Below, piece after piece: positions 21,965 to 31,522 of a stretch of 35,637 bases of DNA. This DNA is from Actinomycetota bacterium (GTDB taxonomy: Bacteria; Actinomycetota; CADDZG01; JAHWKV01; JAOPZY01). The stretch covers positions 1-35,637 of the forward strand of contig JAOPZY010000188.1 in the NCBI GenBank assembly GCA_025963875.1, given 5' to 3'. The position numbers and the translations under genes are program-made. Each line of letters opens with the position of its first letter. Position 1 is the stretch's first letter. The notes beneath the pieces are model-generated. The model was not told the origin of the DNA and did no database searches. It saw only the letters and a program-made list of their open reading frames with translations.

Positions 21965-22908
21965 GCGGCCTGGGCGCTCTGCAGGCGCTGGGCACCCACC
22001 GCCAGATCGAAGGCCTCCTTGCGGATCCGGAGGTCGAAGTAGGCCACCACGGTGACCGCCACGAGGAAGGGGAACACGAAGACCTGGAGGAGGCTGCCGC
22101 CGATGCCAACGAACAGCCACCCCACCCGCCCGGCCACGACGCCGAGGACGAACGAGGGGGTCTCGATGAGGGCGTAGCCGAACCAGGCGACGACACCCTT
22201 GAGCACCTCGATGCCGCACATCCGCCACCAGTGGCCCCCGGTGAGCCGCCACGAGCGCCCCAGCGCCGAGACCGGTCCGGCCCCCTCGACCACCAGCGCC
22301 ACCGGCGCCACGAGCAGCCGGATGTACAGGAAGACCCCCGGCACTACGAAGATGAAGAACCCAACCCCGATGATCAGGACCCGCAGGAGCCCCAGGCCCA
22401 GGACGGCCCAGGAACGCCGCATGGTCCTCCGCCATGCCTGCCCGGGCGTGATGGGGGTGCCGAGGTAGCAGCCCGCCGCGGCGGCGGCGAGGGCCACGGT
22501 AACCAAGGGCAGGGCGAGCACCGCGAGCAGGCTGCCGAGCGAACCGACGCCGGTGCCGGTGCCGGTGGTCGACGGAGTCAGCCCGTGCTGCAGGGAGCGG
22601 ATCGTGTCGCCGACCTGCGAGAAGTAGTCCCGGCTCAGGAAGGAGCTGAGGAGCTGGACGGGCACGACCACCACCGCGGCGGTGCCGGCGAGCAGCTTCC
22701 AGTTCCGCCGGTACAGGCCGATGGCGGTGTCGACGACCTCCCCCACGCCCCGGGGCAGCAGGGCAACGGCTGAGCCCGCACTGTCCGAGGCGGGGGGCCA
22801 CGTCGCCGGAGGCGGAGGCCCGGCATCGAGCGGGAGCTCGGGAAGCGGCGGAGCGACCGCCCCCACGGGACGGCGCTCAGGAGGGCCTTCTGGTTCGATT
22901 CCGCCCAA
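21961..22908 (-). CDS. Multi-pass membrane protein heading the MoxR cluster
   Basis: A 315-residue protein. Residues 1-50 are proline-rich and cytoplasmic. The motif LLPRGVGEVVDTAIGLYRRNWKLLAGTAAVVVVP opens a bundle of about six helices, with WRRTMRRSWAVLGLGLLRVL, the family-typical RLLVAPVALVVEG and SWRLTGGHWWRM. This matches the group annotated as glycerophosphoryl-diester-phosphodiesterase membrane-domain-like proteins, for which no enzymatic activity is implied. The start is TTG with no ribosome site; GTG at 22866 is an alternative. It overlaps the DUF4129 gene by four bases, so it is probably the first gene of the operon. Confidence 0.78.
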   Translation of the reverse strand: MGGIEPEGPPERRPVGAVAPPLPELPLDAGPPPPATWPPASDSAGSAVALLPRGVGEVVDTAIGLYRRNWKLLAGTAAVVVVPVQLLSSFLSRDYFSQVGDTIRSLQHGLTPSTTGTGTGVGSLGSLLAVLALPLVTVALAAAAAGCYLGTPITPGQAWRRTMRRSWAVLGLGLLRVLIIGVGFFIFVVPGVFLYIRLLVAPVALVVEGAGPVSALGRSWRLTGGHWWRMCGIEVLKGVVAWFGYALIETPSFVLGVVAGRVGWLFVGIGGSLLQVFVFPFLVAVTVVAYFDLRIRKEAFDLAVGAQRLQSAQAA

Positions 22909-22954
22909 TGTACGCGCACACTAGCCGGTGCAGCCGAGGGCGGCAACGACGGTG

Positions 22955-24010
22955 TCAGCCGGCGGTCACCGGCGGCTCCTTCGCCGCCTTGAGGATCGTG
23001 TTGAGCGGCGCCAGGTCGTAGATGTCCGACGTGGGGGGCAACGGGATCTGGCCGAGGGCGACGGCGTGGGCGGCGTCGGTCGCGATCGCCGGGGAGAGCG
23101 GGTCGTCGGTGAAGGTCAGATGGAGCCACGAGAGGTCGGCGACCGCCTGGGAGACGGTGACGCCGGTGACGGCTTTGATGGCCGCCGCCGCGTCCTTCTC
23201 GATCTGTGCCGAGGGCTGTTTCACGAGGTCGTTGGCCGCCACTTGGCCCACCAGCAGGTTCGCGACGGCGTCGGGGTGCTGCTGCAGGTAGGCGCTGCGG
23301 ACGACCAGCACGGCCGTGGGGTAGCGGCCGCCCGGCCACAGCGTCGCCTCGTCGAGGAAGACCTTGGCGTTGCCCTCGACCTGCAGCTGGCTGGCCCAGG
23401 GCTCGGGGACCCAGGCCCCGGCGATGCTGCCCTGCTGGAGGGCCTGCAGCATCGATGGGTTGGGCATGGCGACGACGGTGACGTCGCCGCCGGGGCTCGG
23501 GTTGAGGCCCTGGGACTTGAGCCACGTGCGGAGGGCGACGTCCTGTGTGTTGCCCGCCTCGGCAACCGCGACCTTCTGGCCACGCAGGTCGGCCGGGGTC
23601 TTGATCGCGTACTTGGTCATGAGGAAGGCCCCGCCGGAGCTGGCGCCCGAGATGATCTTGACCGCCCCCTTCGTGGCGACGAAGGCGGCGATGGCGGGGT
23701 TGGGGCCGAGGTAGGCGGCGTCGAGGGTACCCGCCTGCAGCGCAGCCGCCTCGTCCGGCCCGGCCTTGAAGGCGGTTGCCGTCAGGGTGACGCCCGGGCC
23801 GAGGCTGTTGTTGAAGACGTTGTCCTGGATCCCGATCAGGGCGGCGGCCTGGGTGAGGTTGGCCTGGTAGCCGAGACGGAGCGTCAGCGGCGCCGCGGGG
23901 GCCGTGCCCCCGGGCTTGCCCGCGGTGGCGACACCCTTCGAGGTGCAGCCGGCAGCGCCCAGCGCCACCAGCAGGAGGACCGGTACGAGGCGGGCGCGTC
24001 GAGCTTCCAC
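22955..24010 (-). CDS. SsuA/NMT1-type ABC substrate-binding lipoprotein, orphan
   Basis: A 351-residue periplasmic-type binding protein of the nitrate / sulfonate / taurine family. A lipoprotein signal ends in LGAAGC (Cys 22), followed by a Gly/Ala/Pro linker. The type-2 binding fold has LRLGYQANLTQAAALIG, AGTLDAAYLGPNPAIAAFVATKG, TPADLRGQKVAVAEAGNTQDVALRTWL and GSIAGAWVPEPWASQL. The N-terminal features suit binding of a small anionic or heterocyclic ligand. No permease or ATPase gene of this class is adjacent, so partners must lie elsewhere. The GTG start follows a GGAGG site by 12 bases and a hairpin repeat by 18. Confidence 0.88.
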   Translation of the reverse strand: MEARRARLVPVLLLVALGAAGCTSKGVATAGKPGGTAPAAPLTLRLGYQANLTQAAALIGIQDNVFNNSLGPGVTLTATAFKAGPDEAAALQAGTLDAAYLGPNPAIAAFVATKGAVKIISGASSGGAFLMTKYAIKTPADLRGQKVAVAEAGNTQDVALRTWLKSQGLNPSPGGDVTVVAMPNPSMLQALQQGSIAGAWVPEPWASQLQVEGNAKVFLDEATLWPGGRYPTAVLVVRSAYLQQHPDAVANLLVGQVAANDLVKQPSAQIEKDAAAAIKAVTGVTVSQAVADLSWLHLTFTDDPLSPAIATDAAHAVALGQIPLPPTSDIYDLAPLNTILKAAKEPPVTAG

Positions 24011-24027
24011 GCTGATCGATTTCCTCC

Positions 24028-24052
24028 TATCCGGCGCCTTGAGGGGCGCCTC
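24028..24052 (-). repeat. 25-base leader hairpin repeat, copy 2
   Basis: Read on the minus strand this is identical over 25 bases to 12750-12774: GGCGCC, loop CCTCAA, GGCGCC, then GGATA. It ends 18 bases before the GTG of the binding-protein gene, the same distance as in copy 1. It shares no gene homology with copy 1's downstream gene. Confidence 0.75.
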
Positions 24053-24164
24053 TGGCTTTGTTCGGATCGTACCGGCGACCGGGGTCTGGCGCGCGGGATA
24101 AAAAGTGTTTCTGGGAGATTATCGGCAGGTTACCTGTGAACCGAACACGTAGACGAACTGTCCG

Positions 24165-24183
24165 CCACGCAACGTGGTATCAA
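24165..24183 (+). promoter_or_regulatory. Promoter and dyad before the FG-GAP protein
   Basis: CCACG-CAA-CGTGG (24165-24177) is a perfect dyad directly abutting TATCAA (24178-24183), a -10-like box seven bases before the ATG at 24191. A second dyad, CAGGT-T-ACCTG, lies at 24126-24136. Both could be operators. The nearby AAAGGGG is only two bases from the ATG, so a leaderless start is plausible. Confidence 0.42.
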
Positions 24184-24190
24184 AGGGGAC

Positions 24191-26395
24191 ATGCGGGTCT
24201 CCCGGATGCCCTCGACCCGACTGCTCCGCGTGGCGCTCATCCTTTTCCTCGCGGCCGCAGCGTCCGTCCACCTGGCCGCCCCGGCGATGGCCGCGCCTGC
24301 CCTTGTGTGGCAGCGGGTGATCCCCGGCGCCGTCGTCCAGTCCTCGCCGGCACCGGTCGTCCTTCCCGACGGGACCGGCGGGATCGTCGTCGGGGCACAC
24401 GACGGCAAGGTCTACACCCTGAACGCCAGCGACGGCACCGACGCTCCCGGGTGGCCCCAGCAGACGACCAACGCCATCGACTCCTCCCCGGCGATCGCCC
24501 CCACCGACGGGTCCGGTGCCCCCCAGATCTACATCGGCAGTGGCGTCGCGTCCGCGGTCCAGGCGGGGGGCCTCTACTCCTTCGACACGGCCGGCCACAC
24601 CCGCTGGCACATCAACGCCTCCGACAACGCCGGCCCGAGCCTGTCCTTCGCCGCCACACCGGTCATCGGCGACATCAACCGCCACAACGTGGCCGACATC
24701 ACCGCCGGGGACCTCGGCCAGACGGTGCTGTCCGTCACAGCGAACGGCGTCACCAACCCCGGGTGGCCCTACCTGGCGCTCGACAGCACCTTCTCCTCGG
24801 GTGCGCTGGCCGACGTGAACGGCGACGGCCAGACCGACCTCGTCGTGGGCGGCGACTCCAACCCCGGCCCCCAGGGGACCCACCCGAGGGGCGGCATCGT
24901 CCGGGCGCTCACCGGCAGCGGCGGCGTCCTGTGGGAGTACCGCATCGACGAGCAGGTGATCTCCTCCCCGAGCATCGGCGACATCGACGGCGACGGGCGC
25001 CCGGACATCGTCTTCGGTTCGGGCAACTACTGGGCCAACCACGGGGGCTCGGTCACGTCGAGGATGGTCTCGGCCATCAACATCGACGGCACGCCGAAGC
25101 CGGGCTGGCCGAGGGCCATCGACGGGTTCGCCATGGCGTCGCCGACCCTGGCCGACGTGAACGGCGACGGGCAGCTCGACGTCGTCATGGGGGCGTGGAA
25201 CACCGACGGGGGCAGCGGCTCGGTCTACGCCTGGGACGGCAAGACCGGCAACGAGATCTGGGCGCACCACAACGTCGGCAACGGCACGGTCATCGGTCAG
25301 ATCGTCACGGCCGACTTCAACGGCGACGGCGCCCAGGACCTCCTGGTCCCCACCTCGAACGGGGCCTACGCGCTCGACGGGAAGACGGGCCAGCAGCTCT
25401 TCAGCGTCGAGCCCGGCCTGTCGATGCAGAACTCCCCCCTGATCGTCGATGTGACCGGGAAGGGCCAGCTCAGCATCATCGTCGCCGGCGAGAACGGCTC
25501 GCACCAGGGAGTCATCTCCCGCTACGACGTGCCCACCACCGACAAGGCGACGTTTGGTGCCCTCGGCTGGCCGATGTTCCGCAAGGACGCCCGCCGGACG
25601 GGTTCGTGGACCAACCCCCCGTTGGTGCAGAACGCCTGCGTGCGTCCCGGCGGCTACTGGATGGCTGCGTCCGACGGCGGCGTCTTCAACTTCTGCGACG
25701 CCGGGTTCTACGGCTCCACCGGCTCCATCCACCTCAACCAGCCCATCGTGGCCATGGCGCCCACGCCGACGGGGAAGGGCTACTGGATGGCGGCCTCCGA
25801 CGGCGGCATCTTCAACTTCGGCGACGCCGGGTTCTCCGGTTCCACCGGCTCCATCCACCTCAACCAGCCGATCGTCGGCATGGTCCCGACGCCCTCCGGG
25901 CACGGTTACTGGCTCGTGGCCTCCGACGGCGGCATCTTCAACTTCGGCGACGCGGCCTTCCTGGGCTCCACCGGGTCCATCCACCTCAACCAGCCCATCG
26001 TGGGCATTGCTCGGACACCCGACGGCGGCGGCTACTGGCTCGTGGCGCGCGACGGCGGCATCTTCAACTTCGGCAACGCGCCCTTCCTGGGCTCCACGGG
26101 CTCCATCCACCTGAACCAGCCGATCGTGGCGATGGCGACGTCCGGCGCCGGCTACTGGCTGACCGCCTCCGACGGGGGCATCTTCAACTTCGGCACCGCG
26201 CCCTTCCTGGGCTCCACCGGGTCCATCCACCTCAACCAGCCCATCGTGGGCATGTCACCCACGGCCTCGGGCGGCGGCTACTGGCTCGTGGCGCGCGACG
26301 GAGGGATCTTCAACTACGGGGACGCTGCATTCCTCGGCTCCACCGGCTCCATCCGCCTGAACAAGCCGATGATCGGCATGGCGGGGGCCGGCTAA
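24191..26395 (+). CDS. Secreted FG-GAP/VCBS beta-propeller protein with six C-terminal repeats
   Basis: A 734-residue exported protein. A signal peptide ends near residue 36 (APAMAAPA). Residues about 38-475 carry FG-GAP/VCBS blades with calcium-loop motifs such as DVNGDGQTDLVVG, DIDGDGRPDIVFG, DVNGDGQLDVVMG and DFNGDGAQDLLV. Residues about 485-734 hold six tandem repeats of 40-42 residues with the core GYWLVASDGGIFNFGDAAF and STGSIHLNQPIVGM. The first repeat alone has cysteines (NACVRPGG, NFCDAGF). Such repeats end many secreted actinobacterial proteins and may bind the cell surface or a polymer; this is inference. The stop is four bases from the convergent glgP stop. Confidence 0.88.
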   Translation: MRVSRMPSTRLLRVALILFLAAAASVHLAAPAMAAPALVWQRVIPGAVVQSSPAPVVLPDGTGGIVVGAHDGKVYTLNASDGTDAPGWPQQTTNAIDSSPAIAPTDGSGAPQIYIGSGVASAVQAGGLYSFDTAGHTRWHINASDNAGPSLSFAATPVIGDINRHNVADITAGDLGQTVLSVTANGVTNPGWPYLALDSTFSSGALADVNGDGQTDLVVGGDSNPGPQGTHPRGGIVRALTGSGGVLWEYRIDEQVISSPSIGDIDGDGRPDIVFGSGNYWANHGGSVTSRMVSAINIDGTPKPGWPRAIDGFAMASPTLADVNGDGQLDVVMGAWNTDGGSGSVYAWDGKTGNEIWAHHNVGNGTVIGQIVTADFNGDGAQDLLVPTSNGAYALDGKTGQQLFSVEPGLSMQNSPLIVDVTGKGQLSIIVAGENGSHQGVISRYDVPTTDKATFGALGWPMFRKDARRTGSWTNPPLVQNACVRPGGYWMAASDGGVFNFCDAGFYGSTGSIHLNQPIVAMAPTPTGKGYWMAASDGGIFNFGDAGFSGSTGSIHLNQPIVGMVPTPSGHGYWLVASDGGIFNFGDAAFLGSTGSIHLNQPIVGIARTPDGGGYWLVARDGGIFNFGNAPFLGSTGSIHLNQPIVAMATSGAGYWLTASDGGIFNFGTAPFLGSTGSIHLNQPIVGMSPTASGGGYWLVARDGGIFNYGDAAFLGSTGSIRLNKPMIGMAGAG
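25652..26392 (+). repeat. Six tandem 120-126-base coding repeats
   Basis: The GGCTACTGG/GGTTACTGG repeat starts fall at 25652, 25778, 25904, 26030, 26150 and 26276, so the period is 126 bases with the fourth and last units shortened to 120. Nucleotide identity is high, notably in the GGCTCCACCGG and CATCCACCT blocks, which suggests recent duplication or gene conversion and makes the array liable to slip or collapse in assembly. Confidence 0.85.
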
Positions 26396-26399
26396 GGCC

Positions 26400-28955
26400 T
26401 CAGTCGCAGATGCGCCGGGCACGGCCTGCCGTCGCCCAGGCGACTCGGCCCACCTCTGCGAAGGTCAGCAGATCCGGGTGGGAGGGGACGACCCGCAGGG
26501 CGAAGCCGTACCTCCCCGGCCGTTCGATGGAGAACGAGCCGTTGTAGCACCACGTGGTGCCGTCGGCGCCCTTGCCGGCAACCTCCATCGGCTCGATCAG
26601 CTCGCCCATCAGGAACTCGCCCTGGTCGAGGGGCCCGTGCACGAGCTGCACGGCCACGTCGTCGGGCGTGAGCGCTCCGAGCCGCACCTGCGCCAGCACG
26701 TTCTGGGACTTGCCCAGTTCCGGAACGAGGTCGTCCTCGCCGGCGGCCTCGATCGCGACGTCGCTCCACTGCTTCTGCACGTTCGCCTTCCACGCCGCCA
26801 GCGCCTTCGCCCGCTGGTACCCGTTGGCGGCCAGCGCCTCCGCCCGGGCTGCCGCGGGGTCGTAGGCCCACTCGACATACTCCCGGAGCATGCGGGTGGC
26901 GCTCACCTTGGGGCCGAGGGTCTTGAGCGAGGACCGGATCTTGCGCACCCACCCCCTGGGAACCGAGCGGGCCTTGCGGTCGTAGAAGAGGGGCACGATG
27001 CGGCGCTCCAGCACGTCGAAGAGGTTGGCGGCCTCGACCCGGTCCCGCCGGCCGAGATCTTCGTAACCTTCCACCGACAAGATGGCCCAGCCGTTCTCGC
27101 CGTCGTACATCTCGTCCCACCATCCGTCGAGGATCGAGCAGTTCAGCACCCCGTTGAGGGCAGCCTTCTCGCCGCTGGTGCCCGAGGCCTCCAGGGGCCG
27201 GCGGGGTGTGTTGAGCCACAGGTCGACGCCCTGGCACAGGAGCTTGGCCATCGAGATGTCGTAGTTCTCGAGAAAGGCCATCCGCCGCCGGACCTGGGGA
27301 TCCTGCGAGAAGTTGAAGATCTCCCGGATCATCGCCTTGCCGGGCTCGTCGGCGGGGTGGGCCTTGCCGGCGAAGAGGATCTGGACCGGGCGCTCCGGAT
27401 CGTTGAGCAGGGCCTTCAGCCGCTCGGGCTGGGAGAGCAGGAGGGTGGGGCGCTTGTAGGCGGCGAACCGCCGGGCGAAGCCGATGGTGAGCACCCCGGG
27501 GTCGAAGATGTCGTCGCACCAGGCGAGGTCGCCCTCGCTGATGCCCTGCAGCATCCGTGAAACCTTGAGACGCTTGCGCACGAAGCCGACCAGCCGTTCC
27601 CGGCACTGCTCCCGCACCCGCCAGATGTCCTCGTCCGACGCGTCGTCGAGGCGGGCCCACCGGTCCGGTCCGGCGTCCCACCATTCGGGCAGGACGTAGC
27701 GGTCGAGGGTGGTGGTCATCTCGCTCGAGACCCAGGTCGCGGCGTGGATGCCGTTGGTGACGGAGTGGATCGGGATCTCGTCGAAGGAGATGTCCGGCCA
27801 CAGGTGCTGGAACAGGTGCTTGGACGTCTGCCCGTGCAGGCGGGCCACGGCGTTGCAGTACCCCGAGAGCCGGAACGAGAGCACCGCCATGTTGAACAGA
27901 TCGCCCGACCCTCCTGGCTCCAGGCCGAGCTCCATGAAGTCGGAGAACGCCACGCCGACTTCCTCGGCCCACGCGGAGAAGTACCGCTCGATCAGCGCTC
28001 TCGGGAAACGGTCGATGCCGGCCGAGACCGGCGTGTGGGTGGTGAAGACCGCACCGGCCCGGACCGCCTCGATCGCCTCGGGGAACGTCAGGCCGTCGCG
28101 GCGGATGAGCACCCGCAGCCGCTCCAGGGCGAGGAACCCGGCGTGGCCTTCGTTGATGTGGAAGACCTGGGGTGTCCGGCCCACGGCCTCGAGCGCCCTG
28201 ACCCCGCCGATCCCGAGGAGGATCTCCTGGCGCAGCCGGTGCTCCTCTCCCCCGCCGTAGAGGTTGTCGGTGATCGCCCGGGACTCCTCGGAGTTCTCCT
28301 CGACGTTGGTGTCGAGGAGGAACAGCGGGATCCTGCCCACCTGGGCCTTGAGGATCTGGGCGATGATCGGCGTGCCCGCAAGGTCGACGGTCACGCGGCC
28401 CACCGGCTCAAGCGCCATTTCGGCGGGGTCGAGCGAAGGATAGTGCTCCACCTGCCAGCCCTCGACGTTCAGCTCCTGGCGGAAGTAGCCGTGCTTGTAG
28501 AACAGCCCCACGCCGACCAGCGGCAGGCCCAGGCTCCCCGCCGCCTTGACGTGGTCGCCGGCGAGCACGCCAAGGCCCCCCGAGTACTGGGGGAGCGCGG
28601 CGTCGATGCCGAACTCCGGCGAGAAGTAGGCGACCGACTTGAGCGCCAGGTCGGACCGCTCCGCGAACCATCGCGGCCGTGCCAGGTGGTTGCGCAGGTC
28701 GTCGTGCACCTCGTGGAGGAACGCGAGGAAGCTGCGGTCCCGCGCCAGGGACTCGAGGCGCTCCTTGCCGATCATGCCGAGCAGGCGCATCGGGTCGCCG
28801 CCCGCCGCCTCCCAGACCTCGGGGTCCGCCCAGCGGAACAGGTCCTGGGAGCGCGAATCCCAGGACCAGCGGAGGTTCATGGCGATCTCGCGCAGTCCGG
28901 AGAGAGACTCGGGCAGCTGTGCGCGCACGGTGAAGCTCTGGAGCGCTCTAGGCAT
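26400..28955 (-). CDS. glgP: Alpha-glucan (glycogen) phosphorylase, GT35
   Basis: An 851-residue phosphorylase that releases glucose 1-phosphate from alpha-1,4 glucan ends. It belongs to the actinobacterial-type family with an N-terminal DUF3417 domain (about 1-110: LPESLSGLREIAMNLRWSWD). Core motifs include YFSPEFGI, LPQYSGGLGVLAGDH, VFHINEGHAGF, VTNGIHAATW and FARRFAAYKR. The pyridoxal-phosphate lysine lies in EASGTSGEKAALNG (Lys 597). The C-terminal 130 residues, with a VQLVHGPLDQGEF segment, are a beta domain. It is downstream of glgX on the same strand but 301 bases away. A 15-codon reading frame overlaps the start. Confidence 0.95.
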   Translation of the reverse strand: MPRALQSFTVRAQLPESLSGLREIAMNLRWSWDSRSQDLFRWADPEVWEAAGGDPMRLLGMIGKERLESLARDRSFLAFLHEVHDDLRNHLARPRWFAERSDLALKSVAYFSPEFGIDAALPQYSGGLGVLAGDHVKAAGSLGLPLVGVGLFYKHGYFRQELNVEGWQVEHYPSLDPAEMALEPVGRVTVDLAGTPIIAQILKAQVGRIPLFLLDTNVEENSEESRAITDNLYGGGEEHRLRQEILLGIGGVRALEAVGRTPQVFHINEGHAGFLALERLRVLIRRDGLTFPEAIEAVRAGAVFTTHTPVSAGIDRFPRALIERYFSAWAEEVGVAFSDFMELGLEPGGSGDLFNMAVLSFRLSGYCNAVARLHGQTSKHLFQHLWPDISFDEIPIHSVTNGIHAATWVSSEMTTTLDRYVLPEWWDAGPDRWARLDDASDEDIWRVREQCRERLVGFVRKRLKVSRMLQGISEGDLAWCDDIFDPGVLTIGFARRFAAYKRPTLLLSQPERLKALLNDPERPVQILFAGKAHPADEPGKAMIREIFNFSQDPQVRRRMAFLENYDISMAKLLCQGVDLWLNTPRRPLEASGTSGEKAALNGVLNCSILDGWWDEMYDGENGWAILSVEGYEDLGRRDRVEAANLFDVLERRIVPLFYDRKARSVPRGWVRKIRSSLKTLGPKVSATRMLREYVEWAYDPAAARAEALAANGYQRAKALAAWKANVQKQWSDVAIEAAGEDDLVPELGKSQNVLAQVRLGALTPDDVAVQLVHGPLDQGEFLMGELIEPMEVAGKGADGTTWCYNGSFSIERPGRYGFALRVVPSHPDLLTFAEVGRVAWATAGRARRICD

Positions 28956-28995
28956 GGGTGTGGTCCACGGGAGGGCCGGTCTCCTTCTTGCTCAT
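28948..28995 (-). CDS. Possible 15-residue leader peptide overlapping the glgP start
   Basis: ATG at 28995 opens a frame MSKKETGPPVDHTHA whose TAG lies two bases past the glgP ATG codon. glgP itself has no ribosome site close enough (the nearest AAGGAG is within this small frame), so coupled translation is a reasonable guess. The small frame also lacks a clear ribosome site, and coincidence is possible. Confidence 0.25.
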   Translation of the reverse strand: MSKKETGPPVDHTHA

Positions 28996-29256
28996 CGCTT
29001 GTTTTCCAGGGAACCCGAGTTTAGACCACTGCTCGCCTGCTGGACCAAGCCGGTCAGGTCAGGCGGATTGCCTCCCTGGGACGAGGTGCCCCGCCGGCTG
29101 GGATCTTTCGCCTAGTGGACCGGACGTTTGTCCTAGCCTCCTGCACTCGGTCCTTCCGTCTATACCCGGATGGAGCGCAAGCCGGAAGGATAGGAGCAGA
29201 TCGCGCGCATACGCGCGAATGGCGACCAACCTCCTCCCCCTCGGCCCGGCCGGGCG
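28956..29256. other. 301-base glgX-glgP intergenic region
   Basis: No protein gene is convincing here apart from the 15-codon frame. On the minus strand TAAACT (29018-29023) could be the glgP -10 box with a poor -35. TCCTTCCG (29151-29158) pairs with CGGAAGGA (29183-29190) over a 24-base loop, and TCGCGCG-CATA-CGCGCGA (29201-29218) is a tight hairpin 39 bases past the glgX stop that may terminate glgX. The 13-mer GCGCGCATACGCG inside the latter recurs at 15654-15666. Confidence 0.5.
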
Positions 29257-31416
<2,160 letters not shown>

Positions 31417-31422
31417 GGGCGT

Positions 31423-31428
31423 AGGTTA
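31423..31428 (-). promoter_or_regulatory. -10 box of glgX, leaderless
   Basis: On the minus strand TAACCT is followed by six bases (ACGCCC) and the GTG start of glgX. No ribosome site or good -35 box is visible. Confidence 0.45.
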
Positions 31429-31466
31429 ATCGCCCTGGGGGTCCGGCCGCCCCCAACGACCCCTAG

Positions 31467-31515
31467 TACTCCGTCAGGAATATCCTATTGACAATTACTC
31501 CAGTCCGAGTATTCT
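31467..31515 (+). promoter_or_regulatory. PadR promoter with operator in the spacer, leaderless start
   Basis: A consensus -35 TTGACA (31488-31493), a 16-base spacer and a -10 TATTCT (31510-31515) lie seven bases before the ATG at 31523, with no ribosome site. The spacer contains TACTC-CAGTCC-GAGTA, a perfect dyad that runs one base into the -10 box (31496-31511). A second related dyad, TACTCC-GTCA-GGAATA, lies just upstream (31467-31482). PadR repressors usually bind such ACT...AGT dyads in their own promoters, so autoregulation is likely. Confidence 0.7.
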
Positions 31516-31522
31516 ATGTGCC

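Noticed and set aside
22860-22905. A stretch resembling the 25-base hairpin repeat at the start of the membrane-protein gene.
   Set aside because: Similarity is partial, the GGCGCC pair is not preserved, and the region is coding (EPEGPPERRP).
25652-26392. Regular 126-base repeats suggestive of a CRISPR-like or minisatellite array.
   Set aside because: The period is a multiple of three, the reading frame is open and the units encode a conserved protein repeat.
24058-26547. An 829-codon plus-strand frame and a 703-codon minus-strand frame over the FG-GAP gene.
   Set aside because: Both are shadows created by the repetitive GC-rich coding sequence; the 734-codon frame has the signal peptide and DxNGDG motifs.
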